From NCBI GenBank assembly GCA_035528715.1, contig DATKYB010000049.1, positions 1 through 12,288 on the forward strand: 12,288 bases of DNA, written 5' to 3'. Each line of letters opens with the position of its first letter. The stretch's first letter is position 1. The notes beneath the pieces are model-generated. The model saw only the letters and a program-made list of their open reading frames with translations, was not told the origin of the DNA and did no database searches. Below are positions 1 through 7,103 of this stretch, piece by piece. Position numbers and translations under genes: made by a program. Source of the stretch: Nitrospinota bacterium (GTDB lineage Bacteria; JADFOP01; DATKYB01).

Positions 1-1
1 C

Positions 2-991
2 TATTATGTGGAGAAGAAGGGCCAGACAATCGAAAATCTCATTCTCGGAAACTCTGAACTATTGGCAAAAATGGGAAGCCTCACCGCACCCCTATCAAAC
101 GAGATTCTGAAGCTCTATCCTCTTCGAAGGATTATGGAGAAGACCGTTGGGATTGACAGCAGAAGGAGATTCTCCAAGTTTTCAAGGGACAGCTTTTCAA
201 AGACCGTAAAGAAACAGCGCTCAAAGGGGAGAAAAAAGGTGGTCTATTTCACAGGCTGCTTCGCCAGGTTTAATGAGCCCGAAGGGATAGGGAATGCAGT
301 GCTGAAGGTGATGGAAAAGAATGACTATGAAGTTATTGTGCCGAAGATAAAGTGTTGCGGTGTTGCAAAGATAAGCTCTGGAAGCGGTAAGGCGCAGAGG
401 CAGAGTGCCCAATTTAATGTCAATAGCCTCTTATCCCTGATCAGAAAGGGATACCCTGTTATTTCCAGCTGTTCCAGTTGCACACTTGCTTTGCAAATTG
501 AGTATCCAGAATTATTAGAGTCGAAAGAAGCGGTGGAGGTTGCTGAAAACACCTTTGATATCCATATATTCCTCTACTCTTTGTATAAAGATGGCAAGTT
601 TAATTCCAATTTTGGCGAAATGCCGATGACTGTAGCCTATCATAACCCCTGTCACTTAGAGGCTCAGGGGATAACCAAAGAGCCGCTCGAACTCATAAAG
701 CTTGTTCCCGGTGTCAAGGTTAAAGAGATAAAAGATAGCTGTTGTGGTATTGCGGGGACCTTTGGCATGAAATCAAAAAACTTTGATCTTTCAATGATGA
801 TAGGTAAAAGATTATTTGACGAGATAAAAAAGGCACAGGTTGAAAAGGTAATTACCAGTTGTGGTGCCTGCAAGATGCAGATCGAGCAGGGTACCGATTT
901 AGAGGTAATCCACCCATTGCATATTTTAAAGAGCGCCTATGATAGGGCAGATGTAAAGGACAAAGGAATACCTGTTTATAAAGAGGTCTAG
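2..991 (+). CDS. GlpC/HdrD-like iron-sulfur protein with two CCG motifs, C-terminal part (5' end outside window)
   Basis: The reading frame is already open at the left edge, so this is the C-terminal part of a longer protein; the GTG at 8 is in frame but is probably not the true start. Counting from that GTG, two cysteine-rich CCG modules are visible: C84, C116-C117-G118 and C155xxC158, then C215, C245-C246-G247 and C285xxC288. Such modules bind a non-cubane [4Fe-4S] cluster or link to flavin in heterodisulfide reductase HdrB/HdrD, GlpC and LutA. The segment before the first module (GSLTAPLSNEIL, then an R-x-x-M-E-K-x-x-G-I pattern) resembles the linker of GlpC, the membrane-anchoring electron-transfer subunit of anaerobic glycerol-3-phosphate dehydrogenase. 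The two N-terminal ferredoxin clusters of GlpC would lie upstream. Infer an electron carrier partnered with an FAD dehydrogenase encoded upstream. The stop is 17 bp before the likely start of the next gene. The family call is firm; the partner is not visible. Confidence 0.85.
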   Translation, partial: YYVEKKGQTIENLILGNSELLAKMGSLTAPLSNEILKLYPLRRIMEKTVGIDSRRRFSKFSRDSFSKTVKKQRSKGRKKVVYFTGCFARFNEPEGIGNAVLKVMEKNDYEVIVPKIKCCGVAKISSGSGKAQRQSAQFNVNSLLSLIRKGYPVISSCSSCTLALQIEYPELLESKEAVEVAENTFDIHIFLYSLYKDGKFNSNFGEMPMTVAYHNPCHLEAQGITKEPLELIKLVPGVKVKEIKDSCCGIAGTFGMKSKNFDLSMMIGKRLFDEIKKAQVEKVITSCGACKMQIEQGTDLEVIHPLHILKSAYDRADVKDKGIPVYKEV

Positions 992-996
992 ATAAA

Positions 997-1011
997 GAGA
1001 GGGCAAACATT
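997..1011 (+). promoter_or_regulatory. Ribosome binding site and non-canonical ATT start of the CooF-like gene
   Basis: The sequence GAGAGGG (997-1003) is followed 5 nt later by ATT (1009-1011), then ATC. A single T-to-G change in the ATT would give an ATG exactly at the N-terminus expected for this family (M-I-K-E-I-V-V-D). AUU starts are rare in bacteria; infC and pcnB in Escherichia coli are the known examples. No standard start codon lies in this frame between the stop codon at 979-981 and the TTG at 1066. Confidence 0.5.
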
Positions 1012-1557
1012 ATCAAAGAGATCGTTGTTGATATTGATAAGTGTACGGGATGCAGAACCTGTGAATTGAGATGTGCTATTGAAAGGTCATCTATTTCAAA
1101 GAGCCTCTTGGGGGCTGTAAAAGAGAAGATAAAGCCTATTTCTCGAGTCAAGGCTGAAGCATTAGAAGAAGGCTCCCTACCGCTTCAGTGCAGACAATGC
1201 AAGGATGCTCCATGCCTAGATGCCTGTTCCACAGGAGCCCTGAGAAGAGATCCTGAAACAGAAACCGTTATCTATGAAGACTCCAAATGTATTGCGTGTT
1301 GGATGTGTATCATGATTTGTCCCTTTGGCATTATATCTCCCTCAAAAGAGAGAGAGATGATACTGAAGTGTGACAGGTGTTTTGATATGGAAGGGCCATA
1401 TTGTGTTGATGGATGCCCTACAGGTGCACTGATGTTTATAGAAACAGGAGACCTGGAGGATGTTACCAAAGATAAAAGAAGGGGTGTCATAAAAAGATCT
1501 TTTGCATTAGAAGAGAAAAAAGAAAAAACTGTTGTAAGTCTTGATTTTAGAGTTTGA
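1009..1557 (+). CDS. CooF/HycB-like ferredoxin with four [4Fe-4S] clusters, probable ATT start
   Basis: Electron-transfer protein of the CooF/HycB/DmsB class, about 182 residues. Four cluster motifs are seen: C-x2-C-x2-C-x3-C near residues 12-22 (KCTGCRTCELRC), CRQCKDAPCLDAC, CIACWMCIMICP, and CDRC followed by CVDGCP. In CooF relatives such proteins pass electrons between CO dehydrogenase and a hydrogenase or reductase. The first motif and the conserved lead-in IVVDIDKC lie upstream of the first standard start (TTG at 1066), which would cut off the whole first cluster. The frame is open back to 982 with no ATG, GTG or TTG. ATT at 1009 has a GAGAGGG ribosome site at 997-1003, 5 nt upstream; ATC at 1012 is the alternative. 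The start is therefore non-canonical, or a base is wrong in the sequence. It sits directly ahead of the CooS-like gene, the usual partner of CooF. Confidence 0.85.
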   Translation: MIKEIVVDIDKCTGCRTCELRCAIERSSISKSLLGAVKEKIKPISRVKAEALEEGSLPLQCRQCKDAPCLDACSTGALRRDPETETVIYEDSKCIACWMCIMICPFGIISPSKEREMILKCDRCFDMEGPYCVDGCPTGALMFIETGDLEDVTKDKRRGVIKRSFALEEKKEKTVVSLDFRV

Positions 1558-1572
1558 TAAATGGAGTGAACC

Positions 1573-3426
1573 ATGAGTGATATAAGAAAAAAATCAATTG
1601 ACCCAGCAGTAGAGCATTTTCTTACTAAGGCCTTTGAACAGGGTATTGATCTGATTTGGGATCGATATGAGGCAGCCCAGCCCCTATGTGGCTTTGGTGA
1701 ATTAGGACTGAGTTGTCATGATTGCTTTCAAGGTCCATGTCGCATAGACCCCTTTGGAAATAGAGCCCAGGAGGGGATCTGCGGTCAGAATAGGGATAGC
1801 TTTGTAGCCAATAGATATCTGAAGGCAGCGAGTATGGGGGTTTTATCAAGAATAAATCATACGCTGACCCTGATAAACAGCCTCAATACCCTTTTAAAGA
1901 ATTTGAAAAAGGATAAGTACCAGATAGATTCCAAAAGGCTCAAAGACCTTGCGAAAAGCCTGGGCATAGGGATAAGTGGAAAGAGTCATGAAAGGGTTTT
2001 GAAAGATATGGTTGAAGCCGCAAAGGGAGATATCGTTGGTCTGGATAGTGCCTCAGATAAATGGCTTTCAGCTTATCTTCCCAAAAAGACCTTGAACCGA
2101 CTTAAAAATAAAAATATGCTTCCTTCTCTCCCTTTTTATAGACTCTTAAGTTCTCTCTCAAGGTTTTATAACTTCAATACAGAAGACTGTTTTCCTCCTC
2201 TCCTAAATAGCTTTAGGGTATCTTTGTCTGCTTACAGTGCAATGCATATTGCCTCAGATATCCTTGATGTTCTCTTTGGAAATGAGTCGTTAGCTTCAAG
2301 AAAGAGTAATCTCGGTACCATTTCAAGAAAGAGTATCAATATTGTACTTCATGGAGATATACCAATTTATATTGCTGAAAGACTCGTTTCCAAGGCAAAA
2401 AGATTAAACTCTAAAAGGGGTTTTGAAGGAGCAGAAGAGGGCATTAAATTCTATGCAACTGGTGAAAATGAATATCTGAGGATGTTGGGTATACCCACGA
2501 TAACGAATAGTGGCTCTCAAGAAATGGTTATCTTAACAGGGGCTATTGAGTCTCTTGTTATGGGAGAAGAATGTGTCAATCCATCTTTAATCGATTTATG
2601 CAAGAAGTTTCATACAAAAATCTTTACTGTTCGAGATGTGCTGGAGAAGGACGTAGAAAAATTCTCAAAGGATATTATAGAAGTTAGCGCTAGGAATTAT
2701 AAAAAAAGAGATCAGGCAAATGTTGATATTCCTGATATAAAGACACAGGTTATTGATGGATTTAATGGAAAAATCCTAGATAAGTCAGTTAAATTCATAG
2801 CTGATAAAATTTTGGAGGGAAAAATACGAGGAATCGTTGTATTTGGTGGATCAAATGATGTACGACAGACCCAGGAAAATAAGACCATACAATTAACACT
2901 CGAACTATTGAAAAGAGATGTATTGTGTATAGCCGTGGGGGAAGCAGGAACAGCTTTTGCTAAGATGGGTCTCCTCGATCCAGCCGCTACTTCTCGATAC
3001 TGTGGTAATCATCTAAAAAGGCTTTTTGTAGATTTAAGCAAAAAAATAGGAACACAAAGAGGACTACCACCGGTTTTGAATTTCGGGTCTTCTATTGAAA
3101 CGACAAAGGTCATAGATTTTCTTTCTTTAATTGCCTTGAGGAAGAGAGTTGAAATAAGAGAACTTCCTGTAATTGCTGCATATCTAGAAGTCGGGCAAGA
3201 AAAGAACATTACTGATATAAATCTTATGGTTTCTCTTGGTATTCCCACCTTTATTGGTTCAATTATTTCTATAGGCGGAAGTGAAAAGGTTGAGAAGATT
3301 TTAACAGAGGACATATCTCATATCTTTGGTGCATCCATCATCTACAATCCTAAGGAAGAGAATTGTAAAGAGATTGCCGTTCGGTTAGTTAAAATACTCA
3401 ATCGGAGAAGAAAAGGGATGAAATGA
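1573..3426 (+). CDS. CooS-family Ni-CO dehydrogenase homologue lacking most C-cluster ligands
   Basis: 617 residues, the normal length of monofunctional anaerobic CO dehydrogenase (CooS), with family landmarks from end to end: WDRYEAAQPLCGFGELGL, GPCRIDPFG, INIVLHG, a TG-N-E region, CVNPSL, KFHTK, and a VSLGIPTFIG segment near the C-terminus. The four B-cluster cysteines are present (C48, C51, C56, C70). Of the D-cluster pair, C39 is kept and position 47 is Ser. Compared from memory with Carboxydothermus CODH-II, C-cluster ligands His261 and Cys333 are kept (H260, C334), but Cys295, Cys446, Cys476 and Cys526 are A295, S427, E457 and S507. The catalytic-lysine position appears kept (K544). Without these cysteines the NiFe4S4 site cannot form normally, so CO oxidation is unlikely. 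No frameshift or stop is present, so it is a maintained protein rather than a pseudogene. It has a ribosome site (GGAG, 1563-1566), and its stop overlaps the next start as ATGA. Confidence 0.88.
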   Translation: MSDIRKKSIDPAVEHFLTKAFEQGIDLIWDRYEAAQPLCGFGELGLSCHDCFQGPCRIDPFGNRAQEGICGQNRDSFVANRYLKAASMGVLSRINHTLTLINSLNTLLKNLKKDKYQIDSKRLKDLAKSLGIGISGKSHERVLKDMVEAAKGDIVGLDSASDKWLSAYLPKKTLNRLKNKNMLPSLPFYRLLSSLSRFYNFNTEDCFPPLLNSFRVSLSAYSAMHIASDILDVLFGNESLASRKSNLGTISRKSINIVLHGDIPIYIAERLVSKAKRLNSKRGFEGAEEGIKFYATGENEYLRMLGIPTITNSGSQEMVILTGAIESLVMGEECVNPSLIDLCKKFHTKIFTVRDVLEKDVEKFSKDIIEVSARNYKKRDQANVDIPDIKTQVIDGFNGKILDKSVKFIADKILEGKIRGIVVFGGSNDVRQTQENKTIQLTLELLKRDVLCIAVGEAGTAFAKMGLLDPAATSRYCGNHLKRLFVDLSKKIGTQRGLPPVLNFGSSIETTKVIDFLSLIALRKRVEIRELPVIAAYLEVGQEKNITDINLMVSLGIPTFIGSIISIGGSEKVEKILTEDISHIFGASIIYNPKEENCKEIAVRLVKILNRRRKGMK

Positions 3427-4709
3427 GGTATCTGATAATAGGGAATAGTGCAGCTGGAATAAGTGCTGCAAAGAGTATCAGAAAGGCAGATAGAAATGGA
3501 ATAATCACTATCGTTTCTGATGAAGGAGAATACGGCTATTCCAGAATTGCCATACCTGAGATAATAAAAGGAAAATTTTCGAAAGAGAAGGTGACCCTTT
3601 GTCACGAAGATTTTTACACCAGCCTTGATATAAGACTCCGAATTAACTCAAAGGTGAAATCAATTGATCCAGAGAAAAATACTGTTGTTCTGGATGATAA
3701 CAGAAAGCTTACATATGATAAACTCCTGATAGCTTCTGGTGCTTCTCCACTATTTCCTGACATTAAAGGGATTGATAAAGATGGGATATATGGAGTTCGT
3801 AACTTAAAGGATTTGGAGAAGATAAAATCAGGATTAAGCCAAGGGAAAAGGGTAACCATATTAGGAGGGGGTCTGGTTGGTTTAAAGACGGCTGAGGCAC
3901 TTGTCAAACCTGGCTACAAGATTACCATTATTGAACTTTTAGATAGGATTTTGCCTTTAAGGCTTGATCATATTTGTTCAGAAATGCTCACAGAGGAGGT
4001 AACATCTCAGGGCATAAGGATCATCTTAAATTCAACCATTCAAGAGATTTTGGGTAGGGAGAGGGTTGAATCAGTAATAGTAAATGAAGAGAGGATACCA
4101 ACGGATATACTGATTATGGCGATAGGCGTCAAGCCGAATTGTGATTTTTTAGCTGACAGCAAAATTGAGATTCAAGATGGAATAATGGTTAATGATTACC
4201 TCCAGACTAATATAGAGAATATATATGCTGCAGGGGATGTCGCTGTAGTAAAAGATATCATTTCTGGAGAACATCAGAATATTCCTATTTGGCCTGAAGC
4301 ATCTATCCAAGGGAGAATTGCCGGTCTGAACATGGCTGGAATAAGACAGGAATATTCTGGGGGAATGGCCATGAATTCAATAAAGGTCTTTAATCTTCCC
4401 ATAATCTCTTTTGGTTATATTCAAGAGGATAGAGAAATGGGTTATGATGAGGTGGTCAGATATCTCCCTAAAGATCGTTGGTATCGAAGGATGATATTTA
4501 GGGAAGACAGGTTAAGAGGTGCAATTTTTGTTGGGGAAATCAAACCTGCTGGAATAGCCCAGTGGTTGATCAGGAAAGACATAGAAATTCCAGAGGAAAA
4601 GAGAAGGCTCCTTATGGAAAAGGGTTTTGATTTTGCAAAAATTTCTAGTGGTCTTCACATTAAAATAAGAGAGATTTACAGTGAGAATAGATCAAGAGAA
4701 ATGTATTGA
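3423..4709 (+). CDS. CODH-associated FAD-dependent pyridine nucleotide oxidoreductase
   Basis: Two-dinucleotide-binding-domain flavoprotein of 428 residues. The FAD motif is at the N-terminus (IIGNSAAGISAA, residues 5-16), the NAD(P) motif at about 147-155 (LGGGLVGLKTAEA), and the second FAD motif at 267-273 (IYAAGDVA). The acidic residue E171 after the second beta strand suggests NADH rather than NADPH. The redox cysteine of NADH oxidase and CoA-disulfide reductase, expected near residue 42, is absent (YSRIAIPE), which fits the oxidoreductases found beside cooS and cooF. These exchange electrons between ferredoxin-like carriers and NAD(P). It overlaps the CooS-like stop by 4 bp (ATGA), so translation is probably coupled. 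Infer that it is the nucleotide-reducing or nucleotide-oxidising end of this electron chain. Its partner is presumably the CooF-like ferredoxin. The exact reaction is not shown by sequence. Confidence 0.88.
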   Translation: MRYLIIGNSAAGISAAKSIRKADRNGIITIVSDEGEYGYSRIAIPEIIKGKFSKEKVTLCHEDFYTSLDIRLRINSKVKSIDPEKNTVVLDDNRKLTYDKLLIASGASPLFPDIKGIDKDGIYGVRNLKDLEKIKSGLSQGKRVTILGGGLVGLKTAEALVKPGYKITIIELLDRILPLRLDHICSEMLTEEVTSQGIRIILNSTIQEILGRERVESVIVNEERIPTDILIMAIGVKPNCDFLADSKIEIQDGIMVNDYLQTNIENIYAAGDVAVVKDIISGEHQNIPIWPEASIQGRIAGLNMAGIRQEYSGGMAMNSIKVFNLPIISFGYIQEDREMGYDEVVRYLPKDRWYRRMIFREDRLRGAIFVGEIKPAGIAQWLIRKDIEIPEEKRRLLMEKGFDFAKISSGLHIKIREIYSENRSREMY

Positions 4710-5424
4710 ATGTAGAAGATGTAATTATTATTGCACAATGAATGCCATTCATTTAGAGGAGATTCCTCATCTTCCAGGTAAGGTTTCTAGTGTGGTTGAC
4801 GAAGAGGAATGTGTTGAATGTGGCGCCTGTAAGAGGGCGGATGTATGCCCTGTGGATGCGATTTATGAACAAACCACTGCATGGCCAAGGACTGTGAGGA
4901 GTAATTTCAGTAACCCCCTTGTCGAACATAAGGAGACAAAGATACCCGGAAGGGGTACTGAAGAGATGAAGACAAATGATGTAACTGGTCGATTTAAAAG
5001 AGGCTATGCAGGTATCTCTGTTGAGATGGGAAGACCAGGAACTGGTGCCAGATTAAGTGATTTAGAAAAGGTGGCTATGGCTATTGCAGAGGTAGGGGTA
5101 GATTTTGAATCTAAAAATCCTATTACAGGTCTTATGGTTGATAAAAAGAGGGGAAAGTTAAGTGAAGAGGTTCTTCAGGAGAAGGTCTTATCAGCTATTA
5201 TTGAATTTGTGACTCCCCTTGAAAAGGTGAGGCTCGTTTTAAAGGCTATAAAAGAAGCTTCGAAGAAAATAGAAACCGTCTTTAGCTTGAATCTGGTATG
5301 CCTTCCTGATGAGGAGGGCCATATTCCCACTCTTCCTATGGCTAAACAAGAAGGTTTTATCTATAGGATTAATGGAAAAACAAACCTTGGATTGGGAAGA
5401 CCAAAAGCCTTGGAGGTAGAATAA
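4681..5424 (+). CDS. 2x[4Fe-4S] ferredoxin-domain protein with uncharacterised C-terminal domain
   Basis: 247 residues starting at GTG, the only possible start because an in-frame TAA lies at 4666-4668. It overlaps the preceding flavoprotein gene by 29 bp, a strong sign of co-translation. The N-terminal 60 residues hold two clusters: C8xxC11xxC14xxxC18 (no proline after the last cysteine) and C44xxC47xxC50xxxxC56P, the latter with one extra residue in its last spacing. The remaining 185 residues form a domain I do not recognise from a characterised enzyme. Its landmarks are GRG near 90, VTGRFKRGYAGISVEMGRPG (101-120), NPITGLM (146-152) and NGKTNLGLGRP at the C-terminus. These glycine- and arginine-rich blocks look like a ligand-binding or regulatory fold. 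It probably accepts electrons within the operon's chain. The cluster call is firm; the role of the C-terminal domain is unknown. Confidence 0.82.
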   Translation: MRIDQEKCIECRRCNYYCTMNAIHLEEIPHLPGKVSSVVDEEECVECGACKRADVCPVDAIYEQTTAWPRTVRSNFSNPLVEHKETKIPGRGTEEMKTNDVTGRFKRGYAGISVEMGRPGTGARLSDLEKVAMAIAEVGVDFESKNPITGLMVDKKRGKLSEEVLQEKVLSAIIEFVTPLEKVRLVLKAIKEASKKIETVFSLNLVCLPDEEGHIPTLPMAKQEGFIYRINGKTNLGLGRPKALEVE

Positions 5425-5425
5425 A

Positions 5426-6067
5426 ATGACCCATACCTTACATCGAAGAGGAGATTTTGAAAATTTAAGAGAAGATTTTCCCATGCTGGCTATGTCAGCC
5501 AAAGGGATAAATGATATTGGTTCTGCAAAAAAGATGAGAAATTTTTTTCAGATTATCCTAAAGTATGAGATTGTTAACTTCGGCGATATGAAGACAGGAA
5601 ACAAATTTACAACTGATATCGACTCTATTATGGATAGCATGAAAGACAGCTCCATAGTGCATGCTGTATTCAAGGATAAGGATGAACTGAAAAGATGTAT
5701 TGAGGAGCTCAAAAAAGAGGATTTGGGGATTTCTATTGTGGTCTCCGGGGTCTTTGATGAGGTGGATGAGTGTTGCAGAGAAACAGGCATAAAGTGGAAT
5801 ATAACAGAGTATTCCCTAGGGATCCATGGAAAGCTTGAAAAGCTTCCAGACGAAGATTTTTTAGAGTTCAGTACCATGTGCGGTCATGGCATGGTAGCAG
5901 CAGATTTAGCCAAAAAGATGATATTAGATTTAAAAAAGAAAAGAATAAGTTATAGAGAAGCAGCAGAGGAGCTGGCAAAACAGTGCTGTTGTGGGATATT
6001 CAATCCTTACAGGGCAGAAAAGCTCTTAAGAAAGGCATGCGCTCATTGGTGCCTTTTTGAAAGCTAA
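5426..6067 (+). CDS. Cysteine-rich conserved-looking protein of unknown function
   Basis: 213 residues with a good ribosome site (GGAGG, 5412-5416) and only 1 bp between the previous stop and the ATG, so it is in the same operon. I cannot name a characterised family. It begins with a short THTLHRRG segment and has nine cysteines in a pattern suggesting metal binding: C91, C116-C117, C152 in TMCGHGM, the triplet C187-C188-C189 in QCCCGIFNP, and C205 and C209 in ACAHWC. H154 and H207 lie close by. There is no signal peptide or membrane segment, so it is cytoplasmic. The middle (VHAVFKDKDEL through GISIVVSGVFDEVDE) reads like an alpha/beta domain. The last 60 residues resemble a small helical cysteine-rich module. 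Infer an iron-sulfur or other metal protein acting with the 4Fe-4S protein encoded just upstream. Confidence 0.75.
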   Translation: MTHTLHRRGDFENLREDFPMLAMSAKGINDIGSAKKMRNFFQIILKYEIVNFGDMKTGNKFTTDIDSIMDSMKDSSIVHAVFKDKDELKRCIEELKKEDLGISIVVSGVFDEVDECCRETGIKWNITEYSLGIHGKLEKLPDEDFLEFSTMCGHGMVAADLAKKMILDLKKKRISYREAAEELAKQCCCGIFNPYRAEKLLRKACAHWCLFES

Positions 6068-6084
6068 AATAAAAAGGGGTTAAT

Positions 6085-7044
6085 ATGAAGGTTCGGTCTG
6101 CATTTCTTGAAGGTCCTAGAAATCTTTCACTTGTTGATAGAGAAATAGAGTTAGAAGATGATGAGGTTTTAGTAGAGACATATCAGGCCTCAATCTGTGG
6201 CACGGATAAGATGTATTTTCAGGGGGAACTTCCTCCAACGAAAAAATACCCTATATACCTTGGACATGAGGGAGGTGGTGTGGTTAGAGAGGTAGGAAAA
6301 AGGGTTCATGAATTCAAAGAGGGAGAGAGGGTAGCCTCCTTTTCCCATTGCAATACCTTCTCTGATTTCTTTAAAGCAAAAACCATTGGTTTGCAGAAGA
6401 TACCAGATGATTTAGATTTTAGTGTCGGCTGCCTTGCAGAGCCATTAACATGTGCTGTCTTTTCAGCATATCATTCTGGTGTTACTCTTGGGGATAGGGT
6501 TGCTATTTTTGGTATGGGATTTGCCGGCCAGATTATTCTCCAATATGTTAAAAAAATAGGGGCAACAACCATATTTGCTATTGATATTGCCGATCCAAAA
6601 CTCAGCATAGCAAAGAAATTGGGGGCTGATGTCATTACTAATCCACTAAAAGAAGATCCCGTAAAGAAAATCCTTGATGTTACAGAAAATAGGGGTGTTG
6701 ATGTAGCTGTTGAGTCTGCGGGTGAAGAGAAGGCAATGAATCAAGCTACTCAGTCCCTTAAGCACAACGGGATTTTAGTATTATACAGTCATATTGTTAA
6801 ACCGATTACACTAAATATCTCCCGCTGGCATGATGATAGTATAGATATCCGATCTACAGGTCTCGTCCATCATACCTATCAGGAGAGACAGGTATGGGCT
6901 GAAGGGATGTTTAAACCCCTAAAACAGAATTTACTCGATATCGATTCATTAATCACCAAAGAATATAAACTTGAGAATATTAGTGATGCCTTTGAAGAGA
7001 TCAGTCATAAAAACGATATCATCAAGGCTATTATACTTCCATAA
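6085..7044 (+). CDS. Zinc-type medium-chain alcohol dehydrogenase, short form without structural zinc lobe
   Basis: 319-residue member of the medium-chain dehydrogenase/reductase superfamily. Expected catalytic-zinc ligands are present: C38 in SICGTD, H61-E62 in GHEGGG, and E119 in CLAEP. The nucleotide-binding turn is GMGFAG (143-148), and D167 at the end of the second Rossmann strand favours NAD over NADP. The four-cysteine loop that binds structural zinc in classical alcohol dehydrogenases is missing; residues 85-97 form a short substitute, and the protein is 20-30 residues shorter than usual. The substrate is unknown; polyol, amino-alcohol or hydroxy-acid oxidation are all possible. It lies 18 bp after the cysteine-rich gene with a ribosome site (AAGGGG, 6074-6079), so it is probably the last gene of the redox operon. 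NADH made here could feed the flavin oxidoreductase. Confidence 0.85.
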   Translation: MKVRSAFLEGPRNLSLVDREIELEDDEVLVETYQASICGTDKMYFQGELPPTKKYPIYLGHEGGGVVREVGKRVHEFKEGERVASFSHCNTFSDFFKAKTIGLQKIPDDLDFSVGCLAEPLTCAVFSAYHSGVTLGDRVAIFGMGFAGQIILQYVKKIGATTIFAIDIADPKLSIAKKLGADVITNPLKEDPVKKILDVTENRGVDVAVESAGEEKAMNQATQSLKHNGILVLYSHIVKPITLNISRWHDDSIDIRSTGLVHHTYQERQVWAEGMFKPLKQNLLDIDSLITKEYKLENISDAFEEISHKNDIIKAIILP

Positions 7045-7088
7045 ATCATTAAATATAATTCGATTAAACTCAGATTATTATTAAATAA

Positions 7089-7102
7089 AAAATGATCATT
7101 TT
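7089..7102. promoter_or_regulatory. 14-bp perfect palindrome, possible operator
   Basis: AAAATGATCATTTT reads the same on both strands. It lies about 40 bp upstream of the -35 box, where an activator could bind, and 45 bp after the alcohol dehydrogenase stop. AT-rich DNA gives such palindromes by chance, so the operator role is inference. Confidence 0.3.
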
Positions 7103-7103
7103 G

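Noticed and set aside
977-995. Programmed -1 frameshift joining the GlpC-like and CooF-like genes
   Set aside because: No convincing slippery heptamer lies in the 982-991 overlap, and a ribosome site precedes the CooF-like N-terminus.
1066-1557. TTG at 1066 as the start of the CooF-like gene
   Set aside because: It falls inside the first C-x2-C-x2-C-x3-C motif and would destroy a conserved cluster; the upstream codons clearly belong to the protein.
1573-3426. Calling this an active CO dehydrogenase (cooS)
   Set aside because: The fold and operon fit, but four of six C-cluster ligands are replaced, so catalytic CODH activity is not supported.
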